A stretch of DNA of 64,000 bases, from the NCBI RefSeq assembly GCF_009932475.1, contig NZ_BJOV01000005.1, positions 1,116,001 to 1,180,000 on the forward strand, in the 5' to 3' direction. The notes under the pieces are model-generated. The model worked only from the letters and a program-made list of their open reading frames with translations, searched no databases and was not told the origin of the DNA. The position numbers and the translations under genes are program-made. This DNA comes from Gordonia spumicola (GTDB lineage Bacteria > Actinomycetota > Actinomycetes > Mycobacteriales > Mycobacteriaceae). Shown piece after piece: positions 9,619 through 17,557 of this stretch (the stretch's first letter is position 1; each line of letters opens with the position of its first letter).

Positions 9619-10020
9619 TCACACGAACATCGACGCCGAGCCCATCGCCCGGGTCACCGTCACCTCGATGACGACGCGTGCGGGGTTGGCGCGGGGCTTC
9701 CGGTACCGCGCTTCATACCGGTCCTCCGCGTCGCGGACCGATGCCGCATCGCGCAACACGCGCGCGGTGCCCTCCAAGGTCAGCCACCGCGCCCCGTCGA
9801 CGTGGGTGAGCGCCGCGCGGCCTCCGCGTTCGGCGTTGCGCGCCTTCTGATTTCCGCCCGATGTGATGACCCGGGCGACGCCGGCCTCCCGGTCGATCGT
9901 GAATCCGACCGGGCAGACGTGCGGGGTGCCGTCGGCCCGGAGGGTGGCGAGTGTGGCGAGCTGATATTCGGCGAGGAAGTCGTCGGCCGCCTGGCTGAGG
10001 TCGGCGAGGGTTCGGGTCAT
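9619..10020 (-). CDS. PPOX-class F420/FMN-dependent split-barrel protein
   Basis: This 133-residue protein is a small flavin/F420-binding split-barrel oxidoreductase of the pyridoxamine phosphate oxidase-like superfamily. The fold signature is seen in LATLRADGTPHVCPVGF (about 24-40), the KARN motif after TSGGNQ, and DGARWLTLEGTARVL. It resembles Rv2074, an F420-dependent biliverdin reductase, and sits next to the SDR and cobL as Rv2074 does next to Rv2073c and cobL. Substrate is therefore only inferred. I start at MTRTLADLSQAAD; an in-frame start seven codons upstream is possible. Confidence 0.8.
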   Translation of the reverse strand: MTRTLADLSQAADDFLAEYQLATLATLRADGTPHVCPVGFTIDREAGVARVITSGGNQKARNAERGGRAALTHVDGARWLTLEGTARVLRDAASVRDAEDRYEARYRKPRANPARVVIEVTVTRAMGSASMFV

Positions 10021-10076
10021 GCGTCGACAGTAGTCCGACACACCGGAGCCGAGTCGCGGCTGGAATACTGGGGGAC

Positions 10077-10826
10077 GTGGGAACCATCGTGCTCTTCGGC
10101 GGACGCAGTGAGATCGGCGTCGCCACCGCTGCCCGACTCGTCTCCGGCAACCGCGTCGTCCTGGCAGCGCGCAGGCCCGACGACCTGACCGTCGAGAGTC
10201 GCGTCCTGCTGGCAGCCGGAGCGACCGCCGTCCACACGGTCGCCTTCGACGCCGACGACACCGCGTCGCATCCGGCCGTCGTCGACCAGATCTTCGCCGA
10301 TCACGGCACGGTCGAAGCGGTGATCGTGGCGTTCGGCATCCTCGGCGACGCCGAACGCGCGGCGACCGACGTCGAGCACGCCCTCCAGATCGCGCACACC
10401 GACTACTACGCGCAGATCAGTGTCATCACCCTCGTGGCGAACGCGCTGCGCGAGCAGAAGTCCGGAACGATCGTCGTCTACTCGTCGATCGCGGGCGTGC
10501 GGGTGCGCAAGGCGAACTACGTGTACGGCTCGACGAAGGCCGGCCTCGACGGCTTCGCGAGCGGTCTCTCGGATTCGCTGCACGGCACCGGAGTCCGGAT
10601 TCTGCTCGCGCGACCCGGCTTCGTGATCGGCGCGATGACCAAGGACCTGATGGAATCGGGTGTTTCGCCCGCGCCGATGTCGTTGACACCGGATCAGGTG
10701 GCAGACGCCGTTGCGGCCGCCTACCGCCGAGGCCGACGCGAGGTGTGGATCCCCGGCAGACTGCGCGCGGTCGCGTTCGCGAGCAGGTTCGTGCCGAGAG
10801 CGATCTGGCGGCGGATGCCGCGGTGA
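10077..10826 (+). CDS. Short-chain dehydrogenase/reductase, Rv2073c-like
   Basis: A 249-residue classical SDR. The cofactor-binding turn is LFGGRSEIGVATA (about residue 5), a variant of TGxxxGIG. The active site shows STK in YGSTKAGLDGF (YxxxK) preceded by the serine of VYSSIAG. The GTG start follows closely the divergent PPOX gene. It overlaps cobL by four bases (GTGA), so it is probably transcribed with cobL-cobM-cobK. Substrate unknown. The operon position suggests, but does not show, a link to cobalamin metabolism. Confidence 0.85.
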   Translation: MGTIVLFGGRSEIGVATAARLVSGNRVVLAARRPDDLTVESRVLLAAGATAVHTVAFDADDTASHPAVVDQIFADHGTVEAVIVAFGILGDAERAATDVEHALQIAHTDYYAQISVITLVANALREQKSGTIVVYSSIAGVRVRKANYVYGSTKAGLDGFASGLSDSLHGTGVRILLARPGFVIGAMTKDLMESGVSPAPMSLTPDQVADAVAAAYRRGRREVWIPGRLRAVAFASRFVPRAIWRRMPR

Positions 10827-12025
10827 CCGGCCGATTCGTCGTCGTCGGCGTCGGAGCAGACGGGTGGGCGTCGCTGTCGCGCAGCGCTCGAGACGAGCTC
10901 GCGCGGGCCCGGGTGATCTACGGTTCCGCCCGACAACTCGATCTGGTGCCGTCCGATGTCGCAGCCGACCGTCGAGCGTGGCGCAGCCCGATGTCCGAGC
11001 ATCTCGCCGACCTCGTCGCGACCTCGGTCGACGACGTCCATGTCCTCGCCAGCGGTGACCCGATGTTCCACGGCATCGGGTCGAGTCTGGTGCGCATGGC
11101 CGGCTCCGAGCGCGTCACGGTGTTCCCGTCGCCGTCGAGCGTGTCGCTCGCGGCGGCACGCCTGCGCTGGGACCTCGCGGCATCGACCGTCGTCAGTCTG
11201 GTGACCGCGCCCGTCGAGACGGTACGACTCCACCTCGCCGATGGGGCCCGGCTGCTGATCCTGTCGAAGGATGGGACCACCCCTGCACTGGTCGCAGACC
11301 TGCTGTGCGGCCTCGGCTTCGGCGCGTCGACGATCACCGTCCTCGCGAACCTCGGCGCGCACGACGAACGGCGCGTCACCGGTCGCGCCGACGAATGGAA
11401 CGACGGTTCGCCCGCGCTGAACGTGATCGCCCTCGAGTGTGTCGGTCCCGCCGTGCCGCGCGCCCCCGGACTGCCCGACGCCGAGTTCGCCAACGACGGC
11501 CAGATCACCAAGCAGCCGATCCGCGCCCTGACCGTGAGCGCCCTTGCACCCGCCGAGGGACGTCTCCTGTGGGATGTCGGTGCGGGCTCGGGCAGCATCG
11601 GGATCGAATGGCTCCGGCAGCTGCGGACCGGGCGGGTGATCGCCTTCGAGTCGGATCCCGGCCGGGCCGCGACCGTCGCCCGGAACGCCCGTCGTCACGG
11701 CGTCGGCGACCGCCTGGAAGTCCGTTCGGGGGCACCCGACGCCTTCGCCTGCGCGCCGACACCAGACACCGTGTTCATCGGTGGAGGCATGACCGCCGAG
11801 GTGCTCGCCGCCGTGTGGAGCGCCCTCGCCGACGGTGGACGACTCGTCGCGAACGCCGTCACGCTCGAGACCGAACGACTCCTCGTCGACGCCGCGGCCG
11901 CACACGGCGGCGACCTCATCCGGGTGAGCATCGACCGGGCCGCACCACTCGGGAGGTCGACGGCATGGCGGCCCGCCCTGCCGATCGTCCAGTGGAACGT
12001 CGTCAAGGGAGAGGCCACCGCATGA
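10823..12025 (+). CDS. cobL: Precorrin-6Y C5,15-methyltransferase (decarboxylating) CobL
   Basis: CobL methylates C5 and C15 of the corrin ring and decarboxylates the C12 acetate in the aerobic cobalamin pathway. The 400-residue protein has the N-terminal CbiE-like tetrapyrrole methylase domain (VTGRFVVVGVGADGWASL; HVLASGDPMFHGIGSSL) and the C-terminal CbiT-like SAM-binding domain (DVGAGSGSIGIEWL; FIGGGMTAEVL). The length is right for the two-domain fusion. Start GTG 10823 overlaps the SDR stop; cobM starts within its last four bases. Confidence 0.95.
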   Translation: MTGRFVVVGVGADGWASLSRSARDELARARVIYGSARQLDLVPSDVAADRRAWRSPMSEHLADLVATSVDDVHVLASGDPMFHGIGSSLVRMAGSERVTVFPSPSSVSLAAARLRWDLAASTVVSLVTAPVETVRLHLADGARLLILSKDGTTPALVADLLCGLGFGASTITVLANLGAHDERRVTGRADEWNDGSPALNVIALECVGPAVPRAPGLPDAEFANDGQITKQPIRALTVSALAPAEGRLLWDVGAGSGSIGIEWLRQLRTGRVIAFESDPGRAATVARNARRHGVGDRLEVRSGAPDAFACAPTPDTVFIGGGMTAEVLAAVWSALADGGRLVANAVTLETERLLVDAAAAHGGDLIRVSIDRAAPLGRSTAWRPALPIVQWNVVKGEATA

Positions 12026-12789
12026 CCGTCTACTTCATCGGTGCGGGTCCGGGCGACGCCGATCTGATCACCGTGCGCGGAGCCGACCTGTTGGGGAAGT
12101 GCCGTACCTGCCTGTACGCCGGGTCGTTGGTGCCCGCCGGACTGCTGGAACGACTCCCGGACGACGCCGTCGCCATCGACACGGCGCGCATGCCGTTGAC
12201 GCAGATCGTCGCCGAGATCGCCAAGGCCCACGCCGCGGGCCACGACGTCGCCAGGCTGGCGTCGGGCGACCTCTCGCTGTATTCGGCGCTCACCGAACAA
12301 CTCGCGCGCCTGCGGTCCCTCGACATACCGTACGAGCTCGTGCCAGGGGTCCCCGCGTTCGCGGCCGCGGCGGCGGCGCTGGACTCCGAACTGACTGTCC
12401 CCGGCGTCGGCCAGAGCCTTCTCATCACGCGGGTGTCGACGCTGTCGACCGACATGCCGCCGGGGGAGGACCTCGCCTCGCTCGCCAGCACGGGTGTCAC
12501 ACTCGCACTGCACCTCGCGGCGCACCGGACCGAGCAGATCGTCGCCGACCTCGTCGACCACTACGGCTGGGACTGTCCCACGGCGACGGTCGCCTTCGCC
12601 TCGCGCGCGGACCAGCGGATAGTGCGCGCGCGGCTCGCCGATCTCCCCGCAGCGCTCGCGGGAGCGGGGATCACGAAGACCGCGGTGATCTTCATCGGTC
12701 GGGCCCTCGACGGTGCCGCGCACCCGGATCTGGTCGACAGCTACCTGTATTCGCAGGCCCGCATGACCAAGCTGCGCACCGATGGCTGA
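12022..12789 (+). CDS. cobM: Precorrin-4 C11-methyltransferase CobM
   Basis: CobM transfers a methyl group to C11 of precorrin-4. The 255-residue protein has the uroporphyrin-III methylase fold: VYFIGAGPGDADLITVRGADLL at the N-terminus, ARLASGDLSLYSALTEQL, and ELVPGVPAFAAAAAAL in the SAM/substrate site. The ATG overlaps the cobL stop (ATGA), and its own end overlaps cobK by eight bases, so the three are translationally coupled. Confidence 0.95.
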   Translation: MTVYFIGAGPGDADLITVRGADLLGKCRTCLYAGSLVPAGLLERLPDDAVAIDTARMPLTQIVAEIAKAHAAGHDVARLASGDLSLYSALTEQLARLRSLDIPYELVPGVPAFAAAAAALDSELTVPGVGQSLLITRVSTLSTDMPPGEDLASLASTGVTLALHLAAHRTEQIVADLVDHYGWDCPTATVAFASRADQRIVRARLADLPAALAGAGITKTAVIFIGRALDGAAHPDLVDSYLYSQARMTKLRTDG

Positions 12790-13540
12790 CGTCTTGATCC
12801 TCGGCGGGACGGGGGAGGCGCGGGCTCTCGCGAAGGCCCTCGTCGACGACGGCGTCGACGTCCTGAGTTCGCTCGCAGGCCGCGTCGCGTCGCCGCGCCT
12901 ACCCGTCGGGGACGTGCGCATCGGCGGCTTCGGCGGCCGGAACGGACTGGCGGAGTTCATGCGGGACAACGACGTTCGCGCCGTGGTCGATGCGACGCAC
13001 CCGTTCGCCGCGCGGATCACCCCGAACGCGTACACCGCCGCGGCCGACGCCGGCGTACCTCATCTGCGGCTCACCCGACCCGAATGGATCGAGCAGCCCG
13101 GCGACGCCTGGACGCGGGTTCCGACCATCGAGGCGGCCGCAGGCGTCGTGGGCGGGCGGCGCGTCTTCCTCACCACCGGTCGTCAGGACGTGTCGGCGTT
13201 CGCCGACGTCGCGGACTCGTGGTTCCTGATCCGGGTGGTCGATCCGCCCGAGCGGGTCCTGCCGCCACACCACGAGGTGCTGCGCTCACGCGGCCCGTAC
13301 ACGCTCGACGGCGAACTCGACCTGATGCGGCGGCACCGGATCGACGTCGTGGTCACGAAGAACAGCGGCGGGTCGTTGACATCGGCGAAGCTGGCCGCCG
13401 CCCGCGAACTCGGGCTGCCGGTGATCGTCGTCGATCGCCCGGGAGAGTCCGACGGAATCCGGCGCGTCTCCACCGTCGACGAGGCCGTGTCATGGCTGCG
13501 GAGTCGACGCGACTCGCGCGCGGTATTGAATCAGCCGTAG
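12782..13540 (+). CDS. cobK: Precorrin-6A reductase CobK
   Basis: CobK reduces precorrin-6A to dihydro form with NADPH. The 252-residue protein carries VLILGGTGEARALAKAL at the N-terminus, VVDATHPFAARITPNA (about residue 65), and VVTKNSGGSLTSAKLAAARELGLPVIVVDRP near the C-terminus, all typical CobK/CbiJ motifs. It overlaps cobM upstream and converges with cobIJ, their 3' ends overlapping by ten bases, which leaves no room for a separate terminator. Confidence 0.94.
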   Translation: MADVLILGGTGEARALAKALVDDGVDVLSSLAGRVASPRLPVGDVRIGGFGGRNGLAEFMRDNDVRAVVDATHPFAARITPNAYTAAADAGVPHLRLTRPEWIEQPGDAWTRVPTIEAAAGVVGGRRVFLTTGRQDVSAFADVADSWFLIRVVDPPERVLPPHHEVLRSRGPYTLDGELDLMRRHRIDVVVTKNSGGSLTSAKLAAARELGLPVIVVDRPGESDGIRRVSTVDEAVSWLRSRRDSRAVLNQP

Positions 13541-15018
13541 TGCCTCGGTGTGAACACGAGGTCGCCGCCCGTGCGCGACACAGCGGTCGTCGTCGACGAT
13601 CCGATGACGAGGAGCGTGCGCATGTCGACGGTCGACGGATCGAAGTCCGCGGCGGTCGTGACCGTGATCCGTTCGCCGGGGCCGCCGACGTCGCGGCCCG
13701 CGATCACGACACGATCCGCAGGCACGAGTTCGGTGAGCAGTTCCTTGAGCCGCAGCACCTGTTCGGTCCGCTTGGACGACGCCGGGTTGTAGATCGCGAT
13801 GGCGAGGTCCGCCGCGATCGCGTGTCGTAGGCGGCCCTCGATCACCGCACCGGGTTTGAGGATGTTCGACAGCGAGATGACCGCGAAGTCGTGGCCCAGC
13901 GGTGCGCCCGCGGCGGCCGCGACCGCGTGTGCAGCGCTCACTCCCGGCGTCACCCGAACCGGCACGCCGTGCCAGCGGGGTTCGGCGGCGACCTCGATGA
14001 CCGCGGACGCCATCGCGAACACGCCGGGATCGCCCGACGACACGACGACGACACGTGCGCCCCGGGACGCGAGGTCGAGGGCGAACTCCGCCCGCTGCGC
14101 CTCGACGCGGTTGTCGCTGGCGTGGACCCGTTGCCCGGGCCGAGGAGTCACCCGACGCAGGTAGGTCGTGTACCCGACCAGGTCGGTCGCGGCCGCGATC
14201 TCCGCCGCGACCTGCGGTGTCGTCTGGTCGACGGGACCCGGTCCGAGGCCGACGACGACGACCTCGCCGACCGGGGCGTCCTGTCGTCCCGCATACGGAT
14301 TGTTGCGCCTGCCCGGGACCACGATGAGGGAGAAGTACGGCACCGTCTCCGGGTCGACGTCCACGACGCGTTCGACCCTCTGACGATCGGTCGACGCGCG
14401 TTCGACGTACCACGCCTCGTCCAGCCTGCCCGAGGCGGCCAGGGCGTCGCGGACCTTGGTGAACGTGCGACCGAGCTTCATCACGGCGAGCGCCTCACCC
14501 GACCGCATGTGCGCGACGAGCTCACCCGGCTCCGCGGTGCCGGGCAACACGGTCAGGGTCTCTTCACCTTCGACGAGAGGGATGCCGACAGCGGCCGACG
14601 CGGCGCTGACCGAGGTGACACCGGGGACGATCTCCGCGTCGAACCGGTCGACGAGCCGCTTGTGCATGTGCATGTACGAGCTGAAGAACAGCGGGTCGCC
14701 CTCGGCGAGCACGACGACGGTCCGCCCCGCATCGAGATGCTCGGCCAGCCGCGCGGCGCTCTCGGTGTAGAAGTCGGCCATCGCGCCCGCGTAGCCGCCG
14801 GGATGATCGGTGGTCTCCACGGTCAGCGGATACATGAGACGCTCGTGGATCTGGCCTTCGCGGAGATACGGCTGCGCCACCGACAAGGCGATCGAGTTGC
14901 CGTGCCGCGCGCAGTGGAAGGCGATGACATCGGCGTCGCCGATCACGCGCGCCGCCTTGACGGTCACCAGTTCGGAGTCGCCGGGTCCCAGCCCGACACC
15001 CCACAGTTTGCCGCTCAT
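13531..15018 (-). CDS. cobIJ: Fused precorrin-2 C20- / precorrin-3B C17-methyltransferase CobIJ
   Basis: This 495-residue protein joins two cobalamin methylases. Residues 1-240 are CobI-like (WGVGLGPGDSELVTVKAARVI; VVVLAEGDPLFFSSYMHMH; EIVPGVTSVSAASAAVG). Residues about 250-495 are CobJ-like (VVVGLGPGPVDQTTPQ; VVVVSSGDPGVFAMAS; VTPGVSAAHAVAAAAGAP; SLSNILKPGAVIEGRL). Both steps, ring methylation at C20 and ring contraction with C17 methylation, therefore sit in one polypeptide, as in M. tuberculosis. I chose MSGKLWGVGLGPG; another ATG lies five codons upstream. The cobH stop overlaps just upstream. Confidence 0.94.
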   Translation of the reverse strand: MSGKLWGVGLGPGDSELVTVKAARVIGDADVIAFHCARHGNSIALSVAQPYLREGQIHERLMYPLTVETTDHPGGYAGAMADFYTESAARLAEHLDAGRTVVVLAEGDPLFFSSYMHMHKRLVDRFDAEIVPGVTSVSAASAAVGIPLVEGEETLTVLPGTAEPGELVAHMRSGEALAVMKLGRTFTKVRDALAASGRLDEAWYVERASTDRQRVERVVDVDPETVPYFSLIVVPGRRNNPYAGRQDAPVGEVVVVGLGPGPVDQTTPQVAAEIAAATDLVGYTTYLRRVTPRPGQRVHASDNRVEAQRAEFALDLASRGARVVVVSSGDPGVFAMASAVIEVAAEPRWHGVPVRVTPGVSAAHAVAAAAGAPLGHDFAVISLSNILKPGAVIEGRLRHAIAADLAIAIYNPASSKRTEQVLRLKELLTELVPADRVVIAGRDVGGPGERITVTTAADFDPSTVDMRTLLVIGSSTTTAVSRTGGDLVFTPRHYG

Positions 15019-15029
15019 TCGACCGTCTC

Positions 15030-15653
15030 TCATTCGACTGGGCTCGCGAGTGCGTTGATCGCCGCCGCCGTGATCGCCGACCCTCCGCGGCGGCCGGTGA
15101 CGGTGATGAACTCGATGTCCGTGCGGGCGGCGAGCGCCGCGCACGACTCCGCCGCACCGATGAATCCGACGGGTGCGCCGATGATCGCCGCGGGCCGCGG
15201 CCATCCGTCGTCGATCAGGTCGAGCAGGGCGAACAGCGCGGTGGGCGCGTTGCCGATCGCCACGACCGACCGTGCGAGATCGTCGCGCCAGAATTCGAGG
15301 GCCGCCGCCGTGCGGGTGTTGCCGATCCGCTCGGCGATCTCGGAGATCCCGGGTTCACGCAGGTGACAGCGCACATCGTTGTCGGCTGGCAGTCGTAGAC
15401 GGGTGACGCCCGACGCGACCATGTTGGTGTCGCACAGGATCGGTCCACCCGCCCGGAGTGCGTCGCGGGCGGCGGCGGCGACACCGGGGGAGAAGGCCAC
15501 GTCGTCCACCAGGTCCGTCTGCCCGGATGCGTGGATCATGCGCACGACCACCGGTTCGACGTCGGCGGGGAAGCGGGCCAGATCCGACTCCGCGCGGATC
15601 GTTGCGAATGACTGGCGATAGATCTCCGCGCCGTCTCGGATGTAGTCGGTCAT
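15030..15653 (-). CDS. cobH: Precorrin-8X methylmutase CobH
   Basis: CobH moves the C11 methyl group to C12, giving hydrogenobyrinate. The 207-residue product begins MTDYIRDGAEIYRQSFATIR and has the active-site histidine in RMIHASGQTDLV, then CDTNMVASGV and APVGFIGAAESCAAL, all family hallmarks. It lies directly upstream of cobIJ on the same strand. Unlike the usual mycobacterial order, cobG is not the next gene upstream; about 3.6 kb of unrelated genes lie between. Confidence 0.95.
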   Translation of the reverse strand: MTDYIRDGAEIYRQSFATIRAESDLARFPADVEPVVVRMIHASGQTDLVDDVAFSPGVAAAARDALRAGGPILCDTNMVASGVTRLRLPADNDVRCHLREPGISEIAERIGNTRTAAALEFWRDDLARSVVAIGNAPTALFALLDLIDDGWPRPAAIIGAPVGFIGAAESCAALAARTDIEFITVTGRRGGSAITAAAINALASPVE

Positions 15654-15722
15654 AGTGCGTTCGACACTACTGAGTGGCCGCGCCGGGGCGCCCTCGTGGG
15701 TGCGCCGTCCGATCCCGCCGGA

Positions 15723-16223
15723 TCACGACGGGCCCGGGGCCGACGGTCGGGGCGCCGTGTCGCGGGCGTCGACGGCGACGCCGACCTCGTCGATCGCCCG
15801 CCGAATCATCGTCCCGTATCCGTCCGATCCGAGTTCGGGAGACGCGGCGCGGGCCGCAGACAGATGTTCGCGGGCCGCGTCGAACGACGCCAGGCGCCGT
15901 AGGTCGTCGGCGAGATTGAGGTGGAGCGAGGGGTAGAAGCCGGCGACCGTGACGCCGGTGGTGTGTTCGGCCACCCGCTGGTCGGTCAGCGCGTCCGCCG
16001 CGTCGAGCGCGCGGACGTTCCATACGAGCGACAGCGCGGGATCGGGGTACAGGTCGGCGAGGTAGTGGGCCAGGGTGCATCGATGGAACGCGTCGCCGGT
16101 GGGACCGATGCCAGCCCATATGGACAGAAGGTCGGCGCGTGCACCGTCGACGTCGCCGGTCCGTCCCCGCATCACCGCGTCGGTCATCGCGGTCATCGTG
16201 CGGTCTGTCTCTGGAGTGGTCAT
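15723..16223 (-). CDS. TPR-like hypothetical protein coupled to the MerR-clamp gene
   Basis: A 166-residue, mostly helical soluble protein with no signal peptide or membrane segment. Alternating Ala/Leu helices such as RTGDVDGARADLLSIW, HLNLADDLRRLASFDAAREHL and SAARAASPEL look like degenerate tetratricopeptide repeats. No catalytic motif is visible. Its ATG overlaps the stop of the MerR/sliding-clamp fusion by four bases, so it is translationally coupled and probably works with that protein. cobH follows after 69 bases on the same strand, so read-through into cobH is possible. Function unknown. Confidence 0.7.
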   Translation of the reverse strand: MTTPETDRTMTAMTDAVMRGRTGDVDGARADLLSIWAGIGPTGDAFHRCTLAHYLADLYPDPALSLVWNVRALDAADALTDQRVAEHTTGVTVAGFYPSLHLNLADDLRRLASFDAAREHLSAARAASPELGSDGYGTMIRRAIDEVGVAVDARDTAPRPSAPGPS

Positions 16224-17326
16224 CGGATGTCCTGTCGGAGGGGGTGGATCGAGTCGTCGGCCGGTGGTCGCGTCGGCATGACGAGGGTGGTCAGGTCGCC
16301 GCCGTCCGCTGAACGGATCGTGGCGGGCATGTCCGGACCGCGGAGGTCGATCAGCAGGTCGGCTCCGATCGCGGAGCTCACGGCCGGGTACAGCGTTCTC
16401 AGTTCGAACCAGACGTCGGCCGGTTCGCCGTCGACGGTCGCATCGATCGTCTCGGTGTACTCAGGTGCCCACCCGCAGAACTCGACGTGGGCCCGGCCGA
16501 CGCGCAAGCCGACGAGGTCCGCCGTCGTCGCTTCCAGCGATCGCCGGATCGCCGACACGGCGACGGCCACTCGGGTCGTCACCGCGGGGAGCGCGTCCAC
16601 CATGCCGCGATGGTCCGGAAACGGTTCGTCGATCAGGCGGCATCGGCTGTGGCCGCGGGTGTCCGAGCCGATCCGCATGTCGTGCGACGTCACCTCGATG
16701 TGCGCCCGAGGCGACCGCCGCAGGTCGTTGAGACAGAGTCGGAGGTCGTCGCCGTCGACGGTGACGGACCATCCGGCGTTCGTCGGCTCCAGTGTGGGCA
16801 GCGTTCTGGTGGCGAGTCGATATCGATCGGTCGCGGTGATCGTGACTCCGGTCGACTCGGCGTCGAATCGCACGCCGCCGAGGACCGGCACAAGGCCGTC
16901 GCTCGCGGTGGCCGTCAGCACCTGATCGATCGCCGCTGCGGTCACCGGCCCGTTGACGGTCAACGAATTCGGTGAGGTCGTCGGCATCGGGTGTCCGAGA
17001 TCGGCCGTGATCTCCCTGCCGCGGTCGGCCGCCGCGCGTGCCGCGGCCACGACGCGACCGATGTGGTCGTCGACGAGTCGGGCCGCGTCCTCCGGCCCGG
17101 CGTCGAGCACCTCGGCGACGGCAGGCAGTGGCATGTCGACGTCCCGCAGGCGGCGGACCAACTGCGCGCGACCGACTTGCTCGATCGCATAGAAGCGGTA
17201 CCCGGACGAGGGATCCGTCCACGCCGGCACGAGCAGACCTGCGTCGGCGTAGAAGCGCAGTGCGCTCGCGGTCAAGCCGGTCCGTCGAGCGAAAGCGCCG
17301 ATCGCCATGAGTTCGGAATCGTCCAC
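16220..17326 (-). CDS. MerR-family regulator fused to DNA polymerase III beta-clamp-like domains
   Basis: The 368-residue protein starts with a MerR winged-helix domain (IGAFARRTGLTASALRFYADAGLL; SSGYRFYAIEQVGRAQLVRRLRDV, about residues 8-65) and a dimerisation helix to about 110. Residues about 130-365 resemble domains 2 and 3 of the sliding clamp DnaN: LVPVLGGVRFDAE, ITATDRYRLATRTLP, CRLIDEPFPDHRGMV, FELRTLYPAVSSAIG and the end TTLVMPTRPP. The clamp domain 1 is replaced by the MerR part. It may be a regulator using a clamp fold to sense ligand or protein. It is divergent from a DUF222/HNH gene and coupled to a TPR-like gene. Confidence 0.85.
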   Translation of the reverse strand: MDDSELMAIGAFARRTGLTASALRFYADAGLLVPAWTDPSSGYRFYAIEQVGRAQLVRRLRDVDMPLPAVAEVLDAGPEDAARLVDDHIGRVVAAARAAADRGREITADLGHPMPTTSPNSLTVNGPVTAAAIDQVLTATASDGLVPVLGGVRFDAESTGVTITATDRYRLATRTLPTLEPTNAGWSVTVDGDDLRLCLNDLRRSPRAHIEVTSHDMRIGSDTRGHSRCRLIDEPFPDHRGMVDALPAVTTRVAVAVSAIRRSLEATTADLVGLRVGRAHVEFCGWAPEYTETIDATVDGEPADVWFELRTLYPAVSSAIGADLLIDLRGPDMPATIRSADGGDLTTLVMPTRPPADDSIHPLRQDIR

Positions 17327-17431
17327 GCGCCCATCATCAAGCCTCGACCCACGTGAAGGTCAATAGCGATGCTGTCCGAACCGCGATCTCCTGCCGAGGA
17401 CCCCGGGATCAAGGCCGTCGTTCCCACCCCC

Positions 17432-17483
17432 CGTCGAGTGCAGTCGAGACGCTTCCCTCGGTTCGTCGAGCGCAGTCGAGACG
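17432..17483. repeat. Two tandem copies of a 20-bp GC-rich palindromic repeat
   Basis: CGTCGAGTGCAGTCGAGACG at 17432-17451 and CGTCGAGCGCAGTCGAGACG at 17464-17483 differ at one base and are spaced by 32 bases. They lie in the 231-base gap (17327-17557) between the MerR-clamp gene and the DUF222/HNH gene. The core CGAGYGCAGTCGAG is close to sequences in cobN and at 60393-60412, so it looks like a dispersed repeat. The rest of the gap presumably holds the two divergent promoters, but I see no clear -35/-10 pair. Confidence 0.75.
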
Positions 17484-17557
17484 TTGGGCAAAAGCCCTAT
17501 TGACCCCACCGGAATGCCGGACTAGAATCGAAAGTACGTTCGATCAAGGGGGTTGAT

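Noticed and set aside
17432..17483. Attachment site or insertion-sequence end
   Set aside because: The 20-bp repeats are palindromic and occur elsewhere, but no transposase, integrase or target-site duplication is nearby.
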